Below, one piece after another: positions 1 through 9,711 of a stretch of 64,000 nt of DNA. The DNA is from Drosophila miranda (Eukaryota; Arthropoda; Insecta; Diptera; Drosophilidae), in contig NW_022881614.1 of NCBI RefSeq assembly GCF_003369915.1, forward strand, positions 2,749,001-2,813,000. Direction: 5' to 3'. A model generated the notes under the pieces. It was not told where the DNA came from, did not search any database, and worked only from the letters and a program-made list of their open reading frames with translations. The position numbers and the translations under genes were made by a program. Every line of letters begins with the position of its first letter. The first letter of the stretch is position 1.

Positions 1-817
1 AGTTAGACGTTTGGAAAAGCAGGGAAGAAGTCTTTAGATAAGTCTACCCTGACCACGGATAACAAGTTTTGGCAAAGACCCATCCACTTTCAGCAATAGT
101 ATGCGGCAGAGCTAGCCATCAAACGCTTGGAAAGACAGAACAATCTCTTTATAAAGAGTTTGCCTGGCCACGGGTGATGGAAAACCAGCATACCTGTCCG
201 CAGAAGCAAGAGTGCGAAGGAGAGTAAAGAAGACGAAACTGATTAGCTTCGATTTACTCGCACTTTAGCTTGCAGTCGTTGTTTTTGTCTTGCGGATCGG
301 CGCGCCAAAGCAACAAAACGTTTGGTTGTTGCGAGGGCTGATTAGCACGGCACAAGTAGCGGTAAATTATGTTTGTTCTTTCTTCTCACACCAGTTCCAA
401 TAAGATTTTTTTCAGGGGAACTAAGCTATGCTTGAAGGCAAATAAATGTTTTTGTATTTCTTTATATATTGCGGTTTTTACAAAATATTATTTTTTATTT
501 ATAATTTGTTTTATGTTTTGTTTTCAACAATAAACGCGTCTCAATTCCTCAAGCGGCAAACAAAAAAAAAAAAAAAGTGTCACAAACGAAGGTGTTAGGA
601 GAGAACAAGGGTGATAAAACGCGGAACAGCTGGTTCAGGTGAGATAGGTCATTGACCGGCAGAGAGTTGTGAGCGCTGAAAAAGGAAAGGCTAGTTGAAG
701 TACCGAAGGGAATTGAGCGGGTCAGCTGTGTTGAATCTCGAATCGTTGAATCTCGTTGATAGTGAGTGACAGAGTAAGCGGAAGTTAACAGTTGGAGATA
801 AAGGGAACGTATTAATA
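1..817 (+). other. Leader or 5' flank of the RING-Gag retrotransposon
   Basis: No gene is seen. This stretch leads directly into the Gag start at 818. It is A/T-rich around 440-540, with AATAAA-type signals near 440 and 529 that could belong to an LTR R/U5 region. I found no copy of it downstream of pol and no clear TG...CA boundary, so an LTR cannot be confirmed. The element's true 5' end may lie left of the window. Confidence 0.35.
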
Positions 818-1696
818 ATGGAGGGAGAACCTGTAGATCCGTCCGTCTGCATTCTGTGTGGAGAAGAGTTTGGATCTCAGCAGTTATACAAGACCAGGTG
901 TGGCCACGAATTTCATAAAGCTTGCATAGTGCCATATTCGAGGGAAAATGCCAAATGTCCTAGGTGTGGAAGAGCCACTTTTGACTTGCAAGGCGGCGCA
1001 TCGGGCTCGGGCATGCAAAAAGCTTCAGGCACCCCAGCGGCGGGAGCACCCGTTAATAACCCAGGGTCGGCTCCAGTGGATAGCGGGAATATAGGGATCA
1101 TGATTACCCAAGCAGTGCGGGCCATGCAAAACGACCTTTTATCCCAGTTGTCGGAGCAGATGGCGCAAATAATACAAACCAATGTCGCTGCTCATCTTCA
1201 ACTGACTGGCCGAGATCATCATACTCGAAATTTAGCTCAGGACCATAGTTCGCAGGGTCAGGAAGCAGGCGGAGGCCGAGAATCGACAGGATTTTACAGA
1301 GAGGGCAGAGACACTCCTAGAAGTATAGCTTCCGACCTGTCCCAAAGGCCGGACAAGGTCGTACACATTATGAATGGTTGGAAGCTACGATTTAGCGGGA
1401 ATGCGGAAGGAATTAGCGTTGATAATTTTATCTATAGAGTAGAAGCTCTTACCCATTCAACGCTGGAAAGCAACTTCGCGGTGCTATGTAGCAACGCTAG
1501 CATCCTCTTTGACGGAAAGGCTCGTGAATTCTTTTGGAGGTTTCATAAGTCAGTGGTAGTTGTACGATGGGACTTGCTTTGTCAGGCTTTAAGGAAACAG
1601 TTCCGAGACACTCGCACGGATGTGGACATTCGGGAAGCGATCAGGGACCGGAAGCAAAAGAAAAGGAAGGGTTCGATGCTTTTTATGAAGCCATAG
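818..1696 (+). CDS. Retrotransposon Gag with N-terminal RING-H2 finger, frameshifted
   Basis: This is the N-terminal part of a Ty3/gypsy Gag. Residues about 11-52 form a RING-H2 finger: CILC, then TRCGHEFHKAC, then CPRC, i.e. C-x2-C-x14-C-x-H-x2-H-x2-C-x10-C-x2-C. In host proteins this fold binds two zinc ions and often recruits E2 ubiquitin-conjugating enzymes. A low-complexity Gly/Ala/Gln linker follows, then a capsid-like region (about residues 180-280, with FSGNAEG and a RDTRTDVDIREAIRDRKQ stretch). The frame breaks in an A-rich run near 1660-1670: the capsid continues in the frame that begins 1567, one base back. The break is mid-capsid, so a mutation or consensus error is likelier than programmed frameshifting. 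The start is the ATG immediately before the RING. Confidence 0.8.
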   Translation: MEGEPVDPSVCILCGEEFGSQQLYKTRCGHEFHKACIVPYSRENAKCPRCGRATFDLQGGASGSGMQKASGTPAAGAPVNNPGSAPVDSGNIGIMITQAVRAMQNDLLSQLSEQMAQIIQTNVAAHLQLTGRDHHTRNLAQDHSSQGQEAGGGRESTGFYREGRDTPRSIASDLSQRPDKVVHIMNGWKLRFSGNAEGISVDNFIYRVEALTHSTLESNFAVLCSNASILFDGKAREFFWRFHKSVVVVRWDLLCQALRKQFRDTRTDVDIREAIRDRKQKKRKGSMLFMKP

Positions 1697-4600
1697 TTCA
1701 GCAAATGGATAGTTTAGAGTATCCCTTGTCAGAAAAGTCTGTGGTAGCCATACTGCGAAGGAATTTGAGGCTCGAAGTAAGGCACGAGTTGCTCAATATA
1801 AACATAACTTCGGTTGGGGAGCTCAGGGAAATATGCAGACGAAGAGAGAGTTTCCTGGATGACGTGAGACGGAATTATGGTTATCAAAAGAGTGTCCCTT
1901 TCCGTAGGCAAGTGGCTGAGTTGGTGGAGGAGCACATGTCTGATGACGCAACGGAGTTTTCCGAAGGGGAGGGCGAAGGCGAAATAGGAGCGTTGGCCTT
2001 GGTATGTTGGAAATGCCATAAGGAAGGACATCGGTACCGGGATTGCGAATCCAAACGCAAGATCTTTTGCTATGGGTGTGGCATTCCAAACATTTACAAA
2101 CCAGCTTGTGAAAAATGTCAGAAAAAAAACGGCAGGGCGAGCACACAGCCTCGTCAGCTTCAAAGTGTGCGTCGCCAAAACCCAGTCCGCGAACCCAGAC
2201 GCCAGCCAGTAGAAAAGCAACACCAGGCAGTTATAGATACAACCATTCCAGTCCAGTCCGTCAGTAGTGTAGCAACAAATTTATGGCACAATTTCATTAA
2301 TTCTCATTCAGATGAAGAGGCTGCAGAAACACTGTTCCGTCATAAATCCAATTCAAGACACTCCAAACGGATGAGATCATTTTGGAAGGCAGCTAAATCG
2401 ATAAATGCGATTAGGTACAAAGAGCTAGATAAAAGTCCGTACGCAGAGGTAAACATTTTTGAGCGGCCAGTGCTTGGGTTGTTAGATACGGGGGCAGCGA
2501 TGAGTGTAGTTGGTGGGAATTTGGCTAAACAAATAATCACCAGTAGGATTCCATTTAAACGGGGAATCTCAGTTGCTCATACTGCAGATGGCAAGCGTCA
2601 GGAGGTTCTGGGGCGATTGAGAACTCCAGTCACCTATGATAAGGTTGTGAAGGACTTGGAACTACATATCATTCCGTCGCTTAGCCAGGACTTATATCTA
2701 GGAATCTATTTTTGGTCCACGTTCAATTTATTACCTCCGGAGATGCAGGTAGCAGAAATTTGTCAGGAATCGCATGAACTAACTCTAAGCCAGAAAGAGG
2801 ATTTGCAGAAGGTTGTGTCGGGATTTCCATCCTTTGCAGTCTCTGGTTTGGGTAGAACATCGGTTTTGTCGCCCTCGATCGATGCAGGAGATGCCAAGCC
2901 CGTAAAACAACGGCATTTTCCCGTGTCACCAGCAGTGGATAAATTGCTGTATGCTGAAGTGGACAGGATGCTCAAATTAGGAGTTATTGAGGACTCTGAT
3001 AGCGCCTGGTCCTCTCCAGTTGTGCTAGTCCAGAAACCGGGAAAGGTTCGACTTTGCCTAGACAGCCGGAAGGTCAATGCCGTTACACGAAAGGATGCCT
3101 ATCCGTTGCCGCAAATAGACGGTATACTAAGTCGCCTCCCCAGAGCAATGTTCATCTCAAGTCTGGATCTCAAGGATGCCTATTGGCAGATACCCTTGGA
3201 TCCGGAGTCTCGGGACAAAACTGCTTTCACAATTCCGGGTAAACCTCTATATCAGTTCAAGGTCATGCCGTTCGGTCTCACCAACGCGTCGCAAACCATG
3301 ACCAGATTGATGGACAAGGTGATCCCGGCGGAACTTCGCAATGAAGTCTTCGTCTACTTGGATGACTTGTTAATTGTTTCCGATAGCTTTGAGTCGCATC
3401 TAAAGGTATTGAGAGTTGTAGCGCAGCATGTTCGATTGGCCGGATTAACGCTTAACGTGGAAAAGAGCAAATTCTGTATGCGTTCGGTGAAGTATCTTGG
3501 TCATATCGTCGGGGAGGGTGTCATTCGAACGGATCCCGGGAAAATTTCGGCCATGATAGACTTTCCAGTACCGAACTCTCTGAAAGCCTTACGGAGATTC
3601 CTTGGAATGGTTGGATGGTATCGTAAATTTGTAGAAAATTTTGCGTCAATAGCTTCCCCTCTCACTGACTTGCTGAAACCTAAGTGCAGATTTGTCATGA
3701 CACCAGAAGGACGTACAGCGTTCGAGGAACTTAAAAAATTTTTGTGCTCTGCGCCAGTTCTTCGCAGTCCGGATTTCAACCAGCCGTTCTTTGTGCATTG
3801 CGATGCCAGCAAATCAGGAGTTGGAGGTGTCTTAGTTCAAAAGACTCCAGAGGGAGACGAATTTCCGATAGCTTTTGTGTCGAAAAAACTTAATAAGGCG
3901 CAAAGAAATTATTCTGTGACCGAGCAAGAGTGTCTGGCGGCAATCGTTTGCATCAACCGTTTCAGAGCCTACATTGAAGGACATGATTTTACGGTTATCA
4001 CCGATCATGCATCTCTGAAATGGCTCATGACTCAGACGGATCTACATTCGCGGCTAGCCCGATGGGCATTAAAGTTACAGGGCTTTAACTTCAAAATTGA
4101 ACACCGGAGTGGTCGTTTAAATGTTGTACCCGATGCCTTGTCCAGAGTCAATGAAGAAGATTTGGCGGCCGTGGATGGTGGTTATGGTCAAGCAGTTGAT
4201 CTCGAGTCCCCAGCTTTTAAGTCCGCTGAGTATGTAGAACTGGCAAGCAGAATAAAAGCCAATGACGTTAACCTGCCGGATCTGAGGGTGGTCGAAGGTC
4301 TTGTGTACAGGAAGTGTGATTTCGCCACAGGGAGTATTCTTCATGATAATTTTATCTGGAAGTTATGGATCCCACAGAGTCTTATTCCAGAGGTATTAGC
4401 CAATGCTCACGACCATCCCTTAGCATCGCATGGGGGAGTTCATAAGACTTTAGAGCGAGTGCGACAGTTTCTCTATTGGCCAAGTTTAGTCAAAGATGTA
4501 AAAGCATATGTACTCGCGTGCGACACGTGCAAATCTACTAAAGCACCGAACTCTGTCCATCGACACCCGATGGGAGTGGCACCTGAGTCGCAGAGGTTTT

Positions 4601-4905
4601 TCCAAAAGCTATACGTCGACTTTCTGGGCCCGTATCCACGCTCAAAAAGCGGGAACATTGGTATATTTATAGTGTTAGATCACTATTCAAAGTTCGTCTT
4701 TCTGAAAGCTGTTAAAAAACTAACGGCTGATCTTGTGACCTGCAGCAAGATCTGTTTCATACTTTTGGCTTTCAGGAGATCATTGTATCGGACAATGGCT
4801 CTCAATTTAAGTCGGAAGTTTTCCAGAAGTTTCTCAAGGCGCACAAGATATCACATACGGCCACAGCAGTATACTCTCCGCAGTCGAATGCGTCAGAGCG
4901 AGTAA
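1567..4905 (+). CDS. Ty3/gypsy Gag C-terminus plus Pol (protease, RT, RNase H, integrase start)
   Basis: The genuine coding sequence in this frame begins near 1668, after the capsid frameshift; the first 30 or so residues of the open frame are spurious. Domains in order: capsid C-terminus, a zinc knuckle CWKCHKEGHRYRDC (C-x2-C-x4-H-x4-C) near 2005-2050, aspartic protease LLDTGAAMSVVGG near 2480-2520, reverse transcriptase with the VYLDDLLIV catalytic box near 3350-3380, RNase H with HCDASKSG and DALSR, then the integrase zinc domain (H...HGGVHKTLERV...CDTCKS). The frame is lost near 4740 inside the integrase core and reading runs on into nonsense until 4905. RT and RNase H are intact. The order protease-RT-RH-integrase places it in Ty3/gypsy. 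A family name cannot be given without a database search. Confidence 0.88.
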   Translation: MGLALSGFKETVPRHSHGCGHSGSDQGPEAKEKEGFDAFYEAIVQQMDSLEYPLSEKSVVAILRRNLRLEVRHELLNINITSVGELREICRRRESFLDDVRRNYGYQKSVPFRRQVAELVEEHMSDDATEFSEGEGEGEIGALALVCWKCHKEGHRYRDCESKRKIFCYGCGIPNIYKPACEKCQKKNGRASTQPRQLQSVRRQNPVREPRRQPVEKQHQAVIDTTIPVQSVSSVATNLWHNFINSHSDEEAAETLFRHKSNSRHSKRMRSFWKAAKSINAIRYKELDKSPYAEVNIFERPVLGLLDTGAAMSVVGGNLAKQIITSRIPFKRGISVAHTADGKRQEVLGRLRTPVTYDKVVKDLELHIIPSLSQDLYLGIYFWSTFNLLPPEMQVAEICQESHELTLSQKEDLQKVVSGFPSFAVSGLGRTSVLSPSIDAGDAKPVKQRHFPVSPAVDKLLYAEVDRMLKLGVIEDSDSAWSSPVVLVQKPGKVRLCLDSRKVNAVTRKDAYPLPQIDGILSRLPRAMFISSLDLKDAYWQIPLDPESRDKTAFTIPGKPLYQFKVMPFGLTNASQTMTRLMDKVIPAELRNEVFVYLDDLLIVSDSFESHLKVLRVVAQHVRLAGLTLNVEKSKFCMRSVKYLGHIVGEGVIRTDPGKISAMIDFPVPNSLKALRRFLGMVGWYRKFVENFASIASPLTDLLKPKCRFVMTPEGRTAFEELKKFLCSAPVLRSPDFNQPFFVHCDASKSGVGGVLVQKTPEGDEFPIAFVSKKLNKAQRNYSVTEQECLAAIVCINRFRAYIEGHDFTVITDHASLKWLMTQTDLHSRLARWALKLQGFNFKIEHRSGRLNVVPDALSRVNEEDLAAVDGGYGQAVDLESPAFKSAEYVELASRIKANDVNLPDLRVVEGLVYRKCDFATGSILHDNFIWKLWIPQSLIPEVLANAHDHPLASHGGVHKTLERVRQFLYWPSLVKDVKAYVLACDTCKSTKAPNSVHRHPMGVAPESQRFFQKLYVDFLGPYPRSKSGNIGIFIVLDHYSKFVFLKAVKKLTADLVTCSKICFILLAFRRSLYRTMALNLSRKFSRSFSRRTRYHIRPQQYTLRSRMRQSE

Positions 4906-5426
4906 ACCGGTCGGTAATTGCCGCCATTCGCTCATACGTGAGGGCAGATCAGAAAAATTGGGACGAGGAGCTGAGCAGTATCTGTTGCGCATTGCGAACC
5001 GCGGTCCATTCCAGCCTCGGAACTTCGCCGTATTATATGGTATTTGGGCAACAGTTCGTTAGCTCCGGGGAAACATACAAAATTCTGAGAGCTCTTCGAT
5101 TGTTGGAGGATAAATCCCTAGTGTTTTCCAAGGAGGATTCGTTAGAGTTGGTACGTAGCAAGGCTTTAACGATAATGGAGAAGCAAAGGGCGAAAAACGA
5201 ACGGATTTACAATTTGAGATCAAGGGAGACTTCGTATCAAGTGGGCCAAGAGGTGTTCAGAAAGAACTCCAAGCAGAGTAACTTCCAGGCTGGCTATAGT
5301 GCCAAACTGGGCCCAGCATATGTGAAGGCCAGAATACGCAAGAAAATAGGGAATGCTTACTATGAATTAGAGGATCTGCAAGGACGGTCTATTGGTCGAT
5401 ACCACGCGAAAGACTTAAAACAATAG
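4745..5426 (+). CDS. Integrase C-terminal part of the same Pol, shifted frame
   Basis: This continues the integrase from the upstream reading frame. After the shift the core resumes with IIVSDNGSQF (second catalytic Asp, about 4790-4820) and SPQSNASERVNRSV (catalytic Glu, about 4878-4920), so all three integrase acids are present across the two frames. A basic C-terminal domain follows and ends at a TAG at 5424-5426. No ATG is needed because this is part of a polyprotein. With the Gag frameshift this is the second one-base-type break, so the copy as written cannot make a full Gag-Pol. No env-like frame follows pol. Confidence 0.8.
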
Positions 5427-5492
5427 CTGATCCGCGCAGTTTGGGATCCGACTTGTGTGATACCACTAAGTCAGATCTTCGGCGGGGGTATT

Positions 5493-5862
5493 TGTAACGC
5501 TTGGATCAGCCGAGAGAGCTAGTTCGCAGCGCCATCTAGTGGTCGGCACCGTAATGGCCGTGGCAGAGCATACACCCTCTATGGGCTATGTTTGGGAGGT
5601 CACGAAAAGGGGCATAGGAAAGGGTGATAGATTTAACAGCCCAGATTGTCAACTTTTTCTGGCATTTCCCTTGTTCTATGAGAGGGCCCGAAGGTTCTAG
5701 CATGTTGAGGGGCTTGGCTTCGGTCTCTTCCCGTTTTGGCGCTCGACCCGAGCATTCGTTTTCTTTTATCAGAAAAAAAAATATATTTTTTATCTAAGTG
5801 CTTCAGAAACGAGAAAGTCTCGAGTTAATCCGGCGTTAGTTTTTCCAAACTAGGACCGGCTA
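5493..5862 (+). repeat. Possible LTR downstream of pol, followed by a PBS-like site
   Basis: About 60 bases after the pol stop, a G-rich tract (GGCGGGGGT, a possible polypurine tract) is followed by TGTAACGC, the start pattern of several fly LTRs. An A/T block near 5775-5800 could hold promoter or polyadenylation signals. At 5863 the sequence TTGGCGCAG begins, resembling the first nine bases of the tRNA-Ser primer-binding site used by 17.6/297-type elements; the match stops there. The right end lacks a clean CA. The left-hand partner LTR is not in the window. Confidence 0.35.
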
Positions 5863-7244
5863 TTGGCGCAGTTTATACGGCAGAAGAGGAACGCCGTGTC
5901 GCCGCATTTTCATTACAATACCGACCCGGTTCAGCTTCACGGATCCAAAGACGCCGAGGCGTCGAGTAGATCGAGAGACCGAGGGACGCAAAAGAGGTCC
6001 AGAGGAGCAGCCGAAGCTGCGGTGGAAAATTTACAGGCCCAAGTACCCGGGCACCAACGACGCTAGCGGGAGTTGAGTGGTTTTTGGAAGAAAAAAAAAA
6101 CTCCTTTTTTTATGGTTGGAGAGCGAGCCAAGGAAGGGCTACATAGCGCAGACTGAGCGCGATCAAGAACAGTCTGAGATTTCGAGGGGCGGCGCGAGTG
6201 GTCGTCGAAAACAGCCCGATTGCGGAAGGTCGGGAAGAGATCGGGAAGGCAGAAATTTGAAAAGAATTAATATATGTATTGTCGAGTGTTTTATGTTAAT
6301 TTAAATAATTTTTTTTTGTTAGTTTTTTTCTTTGAGAAAGACATCGGCAGTCGGCAAGGGGCAGCGCGAACGAGAAAAAGAAAAGGGGCGAGAAAGTTTT
6401 TTTTTAATGTAATGAGTCGCTCAAATTAAGTGTGGAGAGAGGAAAGTGGGGAATTTGTGAGTGAGTTTTTGTTGTGCTTTATGCCACTCCCTATCGGAGT
6501 TCTTGTTCCAGGTCCGATTCTCCTCCGGAAAGCGCTTTCGTCGGTGGACATGCGGATCTGCGGGTGAGTGTGAAAGAGAAATGTAAAAGACGCAACTCGA
6601 ACGATTTGACTCGAGTCCCACTGAAAAAGTAAAGAGGAGAGGGACAAATACTTTATATGCTTCCCCCCTTACTGTTTCTATTTCTTCCCCCCTTTCGGTT
6701 TGGCCGTTGTTAATCTTTTTATATGTGAAATAATTATTCATTTTGTTTATCACTATTATTAAGTCATTTTGAAATTCCATCTATTTTATCTGTTTTATGC
6801 GTACCTATTTTTGGGTTAGGTTTAGTTTTAGTTTAGAAATTTGTTTATGTAGGGTTCAATAAATTTTATAATGTTCTAGAATATAGTTTTTGTTTGCCTT
6901 CGGCTAGCCAGATGCCCCTGAGAGCCCCATGAGAACGCAGAGGGGTCATTCCGTGAAAATTGCGGATGGCCAAGGAAGGGAAGGTCAATCCGCTTCAACG
7001 AGATCGGAGGCGAGGAAAAGCGTTCGGGAACAGGTAGAAGAAAGAGCCAATTATGTGTTCAGTCGAATTTTAGGTCCAAATTAACTCTCGTCGTAGCACG
7101 CACAGATTATAACCTTGTAATAATGAGAATAGGCATTAAGTGAGAGGAGGGCAAGATCACCACCCCAACTAGCCGACGAGCCTCCCAGCCGGGAATATCT
7201 GCGTGCCCCCTTCTCTCACTCCCCGACACCTGCCAAGTTCGTTA
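5863..7244. other. Non-coding, probably retroelement leader or 3' region
   Basis: No convincing gene. Short open frames here (for example 5863-6066 and 6421-6780) show no family signature. The first part is purine-rich and reads like an untranslated retroelement leader following the PBS-like site. Around 6780-6890 it is A/T-rich, with AATAAA-like signals. A G+C-richer block at 6900-7100 precedes the truncated DINE-1 copy. No second gag start was found. Confidence 0.4.
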
Positions 7245-7931
7245 CAATAGTCTCTGAGATTTGTGGTTGCCCCAGATTTTCGTCCTTTGCGTGGGCGGAA
7301 GGGGGTGTGGCGAAATTTGGACATATATCCGATATCACAGGAGTGTGGATACCAAATTTGGTTGCTCTGGCTCTTATAGGTTCTGAGATCCTTGAACTCA
7401 TATTTTACAATTGACAAAACCGACCATGAAACCTGTGTGTTAGAGAGAGACAGAGCGAGAAAGAATGAAATTGTTTTCTTGATTCTGGCTATAATCATTA
7501 TACGATCTGGTTCAGATTTTGCACTGTAGAAGATATGGTCATCCTCACCGATTCTGCGTTTTTGGTTTTATCGTATCTTTAAAATGTGGATGCCAGAGAT
7601 TTTCGTCCTTTGTGGGGGTGGAAGTGGGCGGGGCGAAGTTTTGAAATATTTTTGTAGCAGTGACATATCACAGAAGTCTGGATCCAAAACATCGTTGCTC
7701 TAGCTCTTATAGTCTTTGAGCACTAGGCGCTGAAGGGGACGGACGGACGGACAGACGGACGGACGGACAGACGGACAGACAGACAGGGCTCAATCGACTC
7801 GGCTATTGATGCTGATCAAGAATATATATACTTTATGGGGTCGGAAACGATTCCTTCTGGACGTTACACACATCCACTTTTACCACAAATCTAATATACC
7901 CCAATACTCATTTTGAGTATCGGGTATAAAA
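7245..7931 (+). mobile_element. DINE-1/Helitron-like element copy A, 5'-truncated
   Basis: This copy matches the 3' two-thirds of the full copy that follows it: the GA-rich stretch near 7441-7466, the (GACR)n microsatellite at about 7739-7790, and the terminal GAGTATCGGGTATAAAAA end. About 430 bases of the 5' part are missing. Its 3' end abuts the 5' end of copy B with no spacer. Family assignment (DINE-1/ISY/mini-me-like) rests on established descriptions of fly elements with (GTCY)n tracts; no transposase is encoded. Confidence 0.8.
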
Positions 7932-9050
7932 ACGAGGGGGAACGTTGTGAGTTGCTGCGGACACCGCAACTCTACGGTTATACCCGATACTAAGTCAGTA
8001 TGGCTCTCCTCCGGCAGACGCCGATAATATTAAACGACACGACAAAGAGTGCGTGCGAGAGAGACAGAAAATCAGTCTGAGCGTGACGTCGGGCGCTGCG
8101 TAGCCACTGCAAATTTATTTGTTCTTATTGGCTATAAAAATGATCTGATCTGATCCAGATTCAGCAATCTGATAGATAAGGTCATTATCTATGATTCTGC
8201 GTTTTTAGTTTTCTCGAATGTGCAATATTGTGGATGCAACAGATTTTCGTCCTTTGTGGGGGCGGAAAAAGGTGGGGCGAAATTCTGAGATATACGTTTT
8301 ATAGTGAGATCTAACAGAAGTGCGGATACCAAATTTGGTTACTCTAGCCTTAATAGTCTCTGAGATTTGTGGATGCCCCAGATTTTCGTCCTTTGCGGGG
8401 GCGGAAGGGTTTGTGGCGAAATTTGGACACGAAACGGTCAAGGTCCGATATCACAGGAGTGTGGATACCAAATTTGGTTGCTCTGGCTCTTATAGGTTCT
8501 GAGATCCTTGAACTCATATTTTGCAATTGACAAAACCGACCATGTGTGTTAGAGAGAGACAGAGCGAGAAAGAATGAAATTGTTTTCTTGATTCTGGCTA
8601 TAATCATTATACGATCTGGTTCAGATTTTGCACTGTAGAAGATATGGTCATCCTCACCGATTCTGCGTTTTTGGTTTTATCGTATCTTTCAAAATGTGGA
8701 TGCCACAGATTTTCGTCCTTTGTGGGGGCGGAAGTGGGCGGGGCGAAGTTTTGAAATTTTTTTGTAGCAGTGACATATCACAGAAGTCTGGATCCAAAAC
8801 ATCGTTGCTCTAGCTCTTATAGTCTTTGAGCACTAGGCGCTGAAGGGGACGGACAGACGGACGGACGGACAGACGGACAGACGGACAGACAGACAGACAG
8901 ACAGGGCCCAGTCGACTTGGCTATTGATGCTGATCAAGAATATATATTCTTTATGGGGTCGGAAACGATTCCTTCTGGACGTTACACACATCCACTTTTA
9001 CCACAAATCTAATATACCCCAATACTCATTTTGAGTATCGGGTATAAAAA
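7932..9050 (+). mobile_element. DINE-1/Helitron-like element copy B, full length
   Basis: About 1.12 kb. The 5' end reads ACGAGGGGGAACGTTG, followed by a small hairpin (GAGTTGC...GCAACTC) and ATACCCGATACTAAGT. The 3' end carries the inverted counterpart AGTATCGGGTAT, giving subterminal inverted repeats. Internally three diverged modules share AGATTTTCGTCCTTTG followed by GGGGGCGGAAG (8240, 8378 and 8706). A (GACR)n tract lies at about 8849-8905. Compared with the other copies it lacks seven bases (AAACCTG) just before the GA-rich stretch at 8549-8574. No target duplication is expected for Helitrons. Confidence 0.85.
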
Positions 9051-9694
9051 CAATAATAACGGGGAAAGCAAAAAAAAACGATCTTTGATAGAGAGATTTT
9101 GGGGAAAGCATGCAACCCTTTCCCTCCGAAAAGGTTGCCAATAACTATGCGTGGTAGAGCGAAAAAGGGAGAAATAAAGAAAAGGTATCTTCGGCAATCG
9201 TGACCCAAGTAGTAGCTCTAGGCCTGTCTGCGGCGAACGCCTAAACATAGGGACGGACGACGTTCTTGCACGCGTGCCAATACCAGGATCACGACGGTGC
9301 TCGTCAGCCGCCCATCGAGGAAACATTACCGAAGCGGTTACGGGGAGTTTGTAATAGTTTCTGCGTGCTACGACCTATACCTTTTCCGCAGCCATTCTCG
9401 GTCCGGGCCGGAAGCGTAGCACGAAGAAACGCACCAGCACCAGGGGTACCACGTTCGGCCGGCGATAACCTGCTGTATAAATAGGCAGGAAGGAAGGGGG
9501 AAGGGAAACAGGGAACAAAAGTCTTAAGCCAGTGCATGACTATGCACTGCTCGCAGGTGTTATGGACTTTCTCAACAATTTTTCTGCTTCGGGGTCAAGT
9601 TTGGCTGGGGTCACACAAAACCATACTACAGGTTAATGTAACTCCGCTTTGTAAGGATTACAATTACGTCAACCCTGACCTTCAGGCCTTTCGG
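9051..9694. other. Unassigned stretch, possible retroelement leader
   Basis: No supported gene. The segment lies between DINE-1 copy B and a minus-strand primer-binding site, so it may be the internal leader of a minus-strand LTR element. A TATA-like GTATAAATAG is seen near 9474 on the plus strand but no downstream gene uses it. Open frames on both strands are short and without family features. Confidence 0.35.
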
Positions 9695-9711
9695 CCCCAC
9701 GTTGGGCGCCA
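9695..9711 (-). other. Retroelement primer-binding site, exact match to tRNA-Lys(CUU) 3' end
   Basis: On the minus strand the sequence is TGGCGCCCAACGTGGGG. This is exactly complementary to the 3' end (CCCCACGTTGGGCG plus CCA) of Drosophila tRNA-Lys(CUU), the primer of gypsy-type elements. The rest of a tRNA is absent on the plus strand, so this is a PBS rather than a tRNA gene. It implies an LTR to the right (about 9712 onward) and the element body to the left. Confidence 0.75.

Noticed and set aside
818..985. The RING finger as an independent host gene
   Set aside because: It is in one continuous frame with a capsid-like region and lies directly before zinc knuckle and pol, so it belongs to Gag.
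9694..9711. A tRNA-Lys gene
   Set aside because: Only the 3' 17 bases including CCA match; no anticodon arm or D arm precedes it, and genomic fly tRNA genes do not encode CCA.
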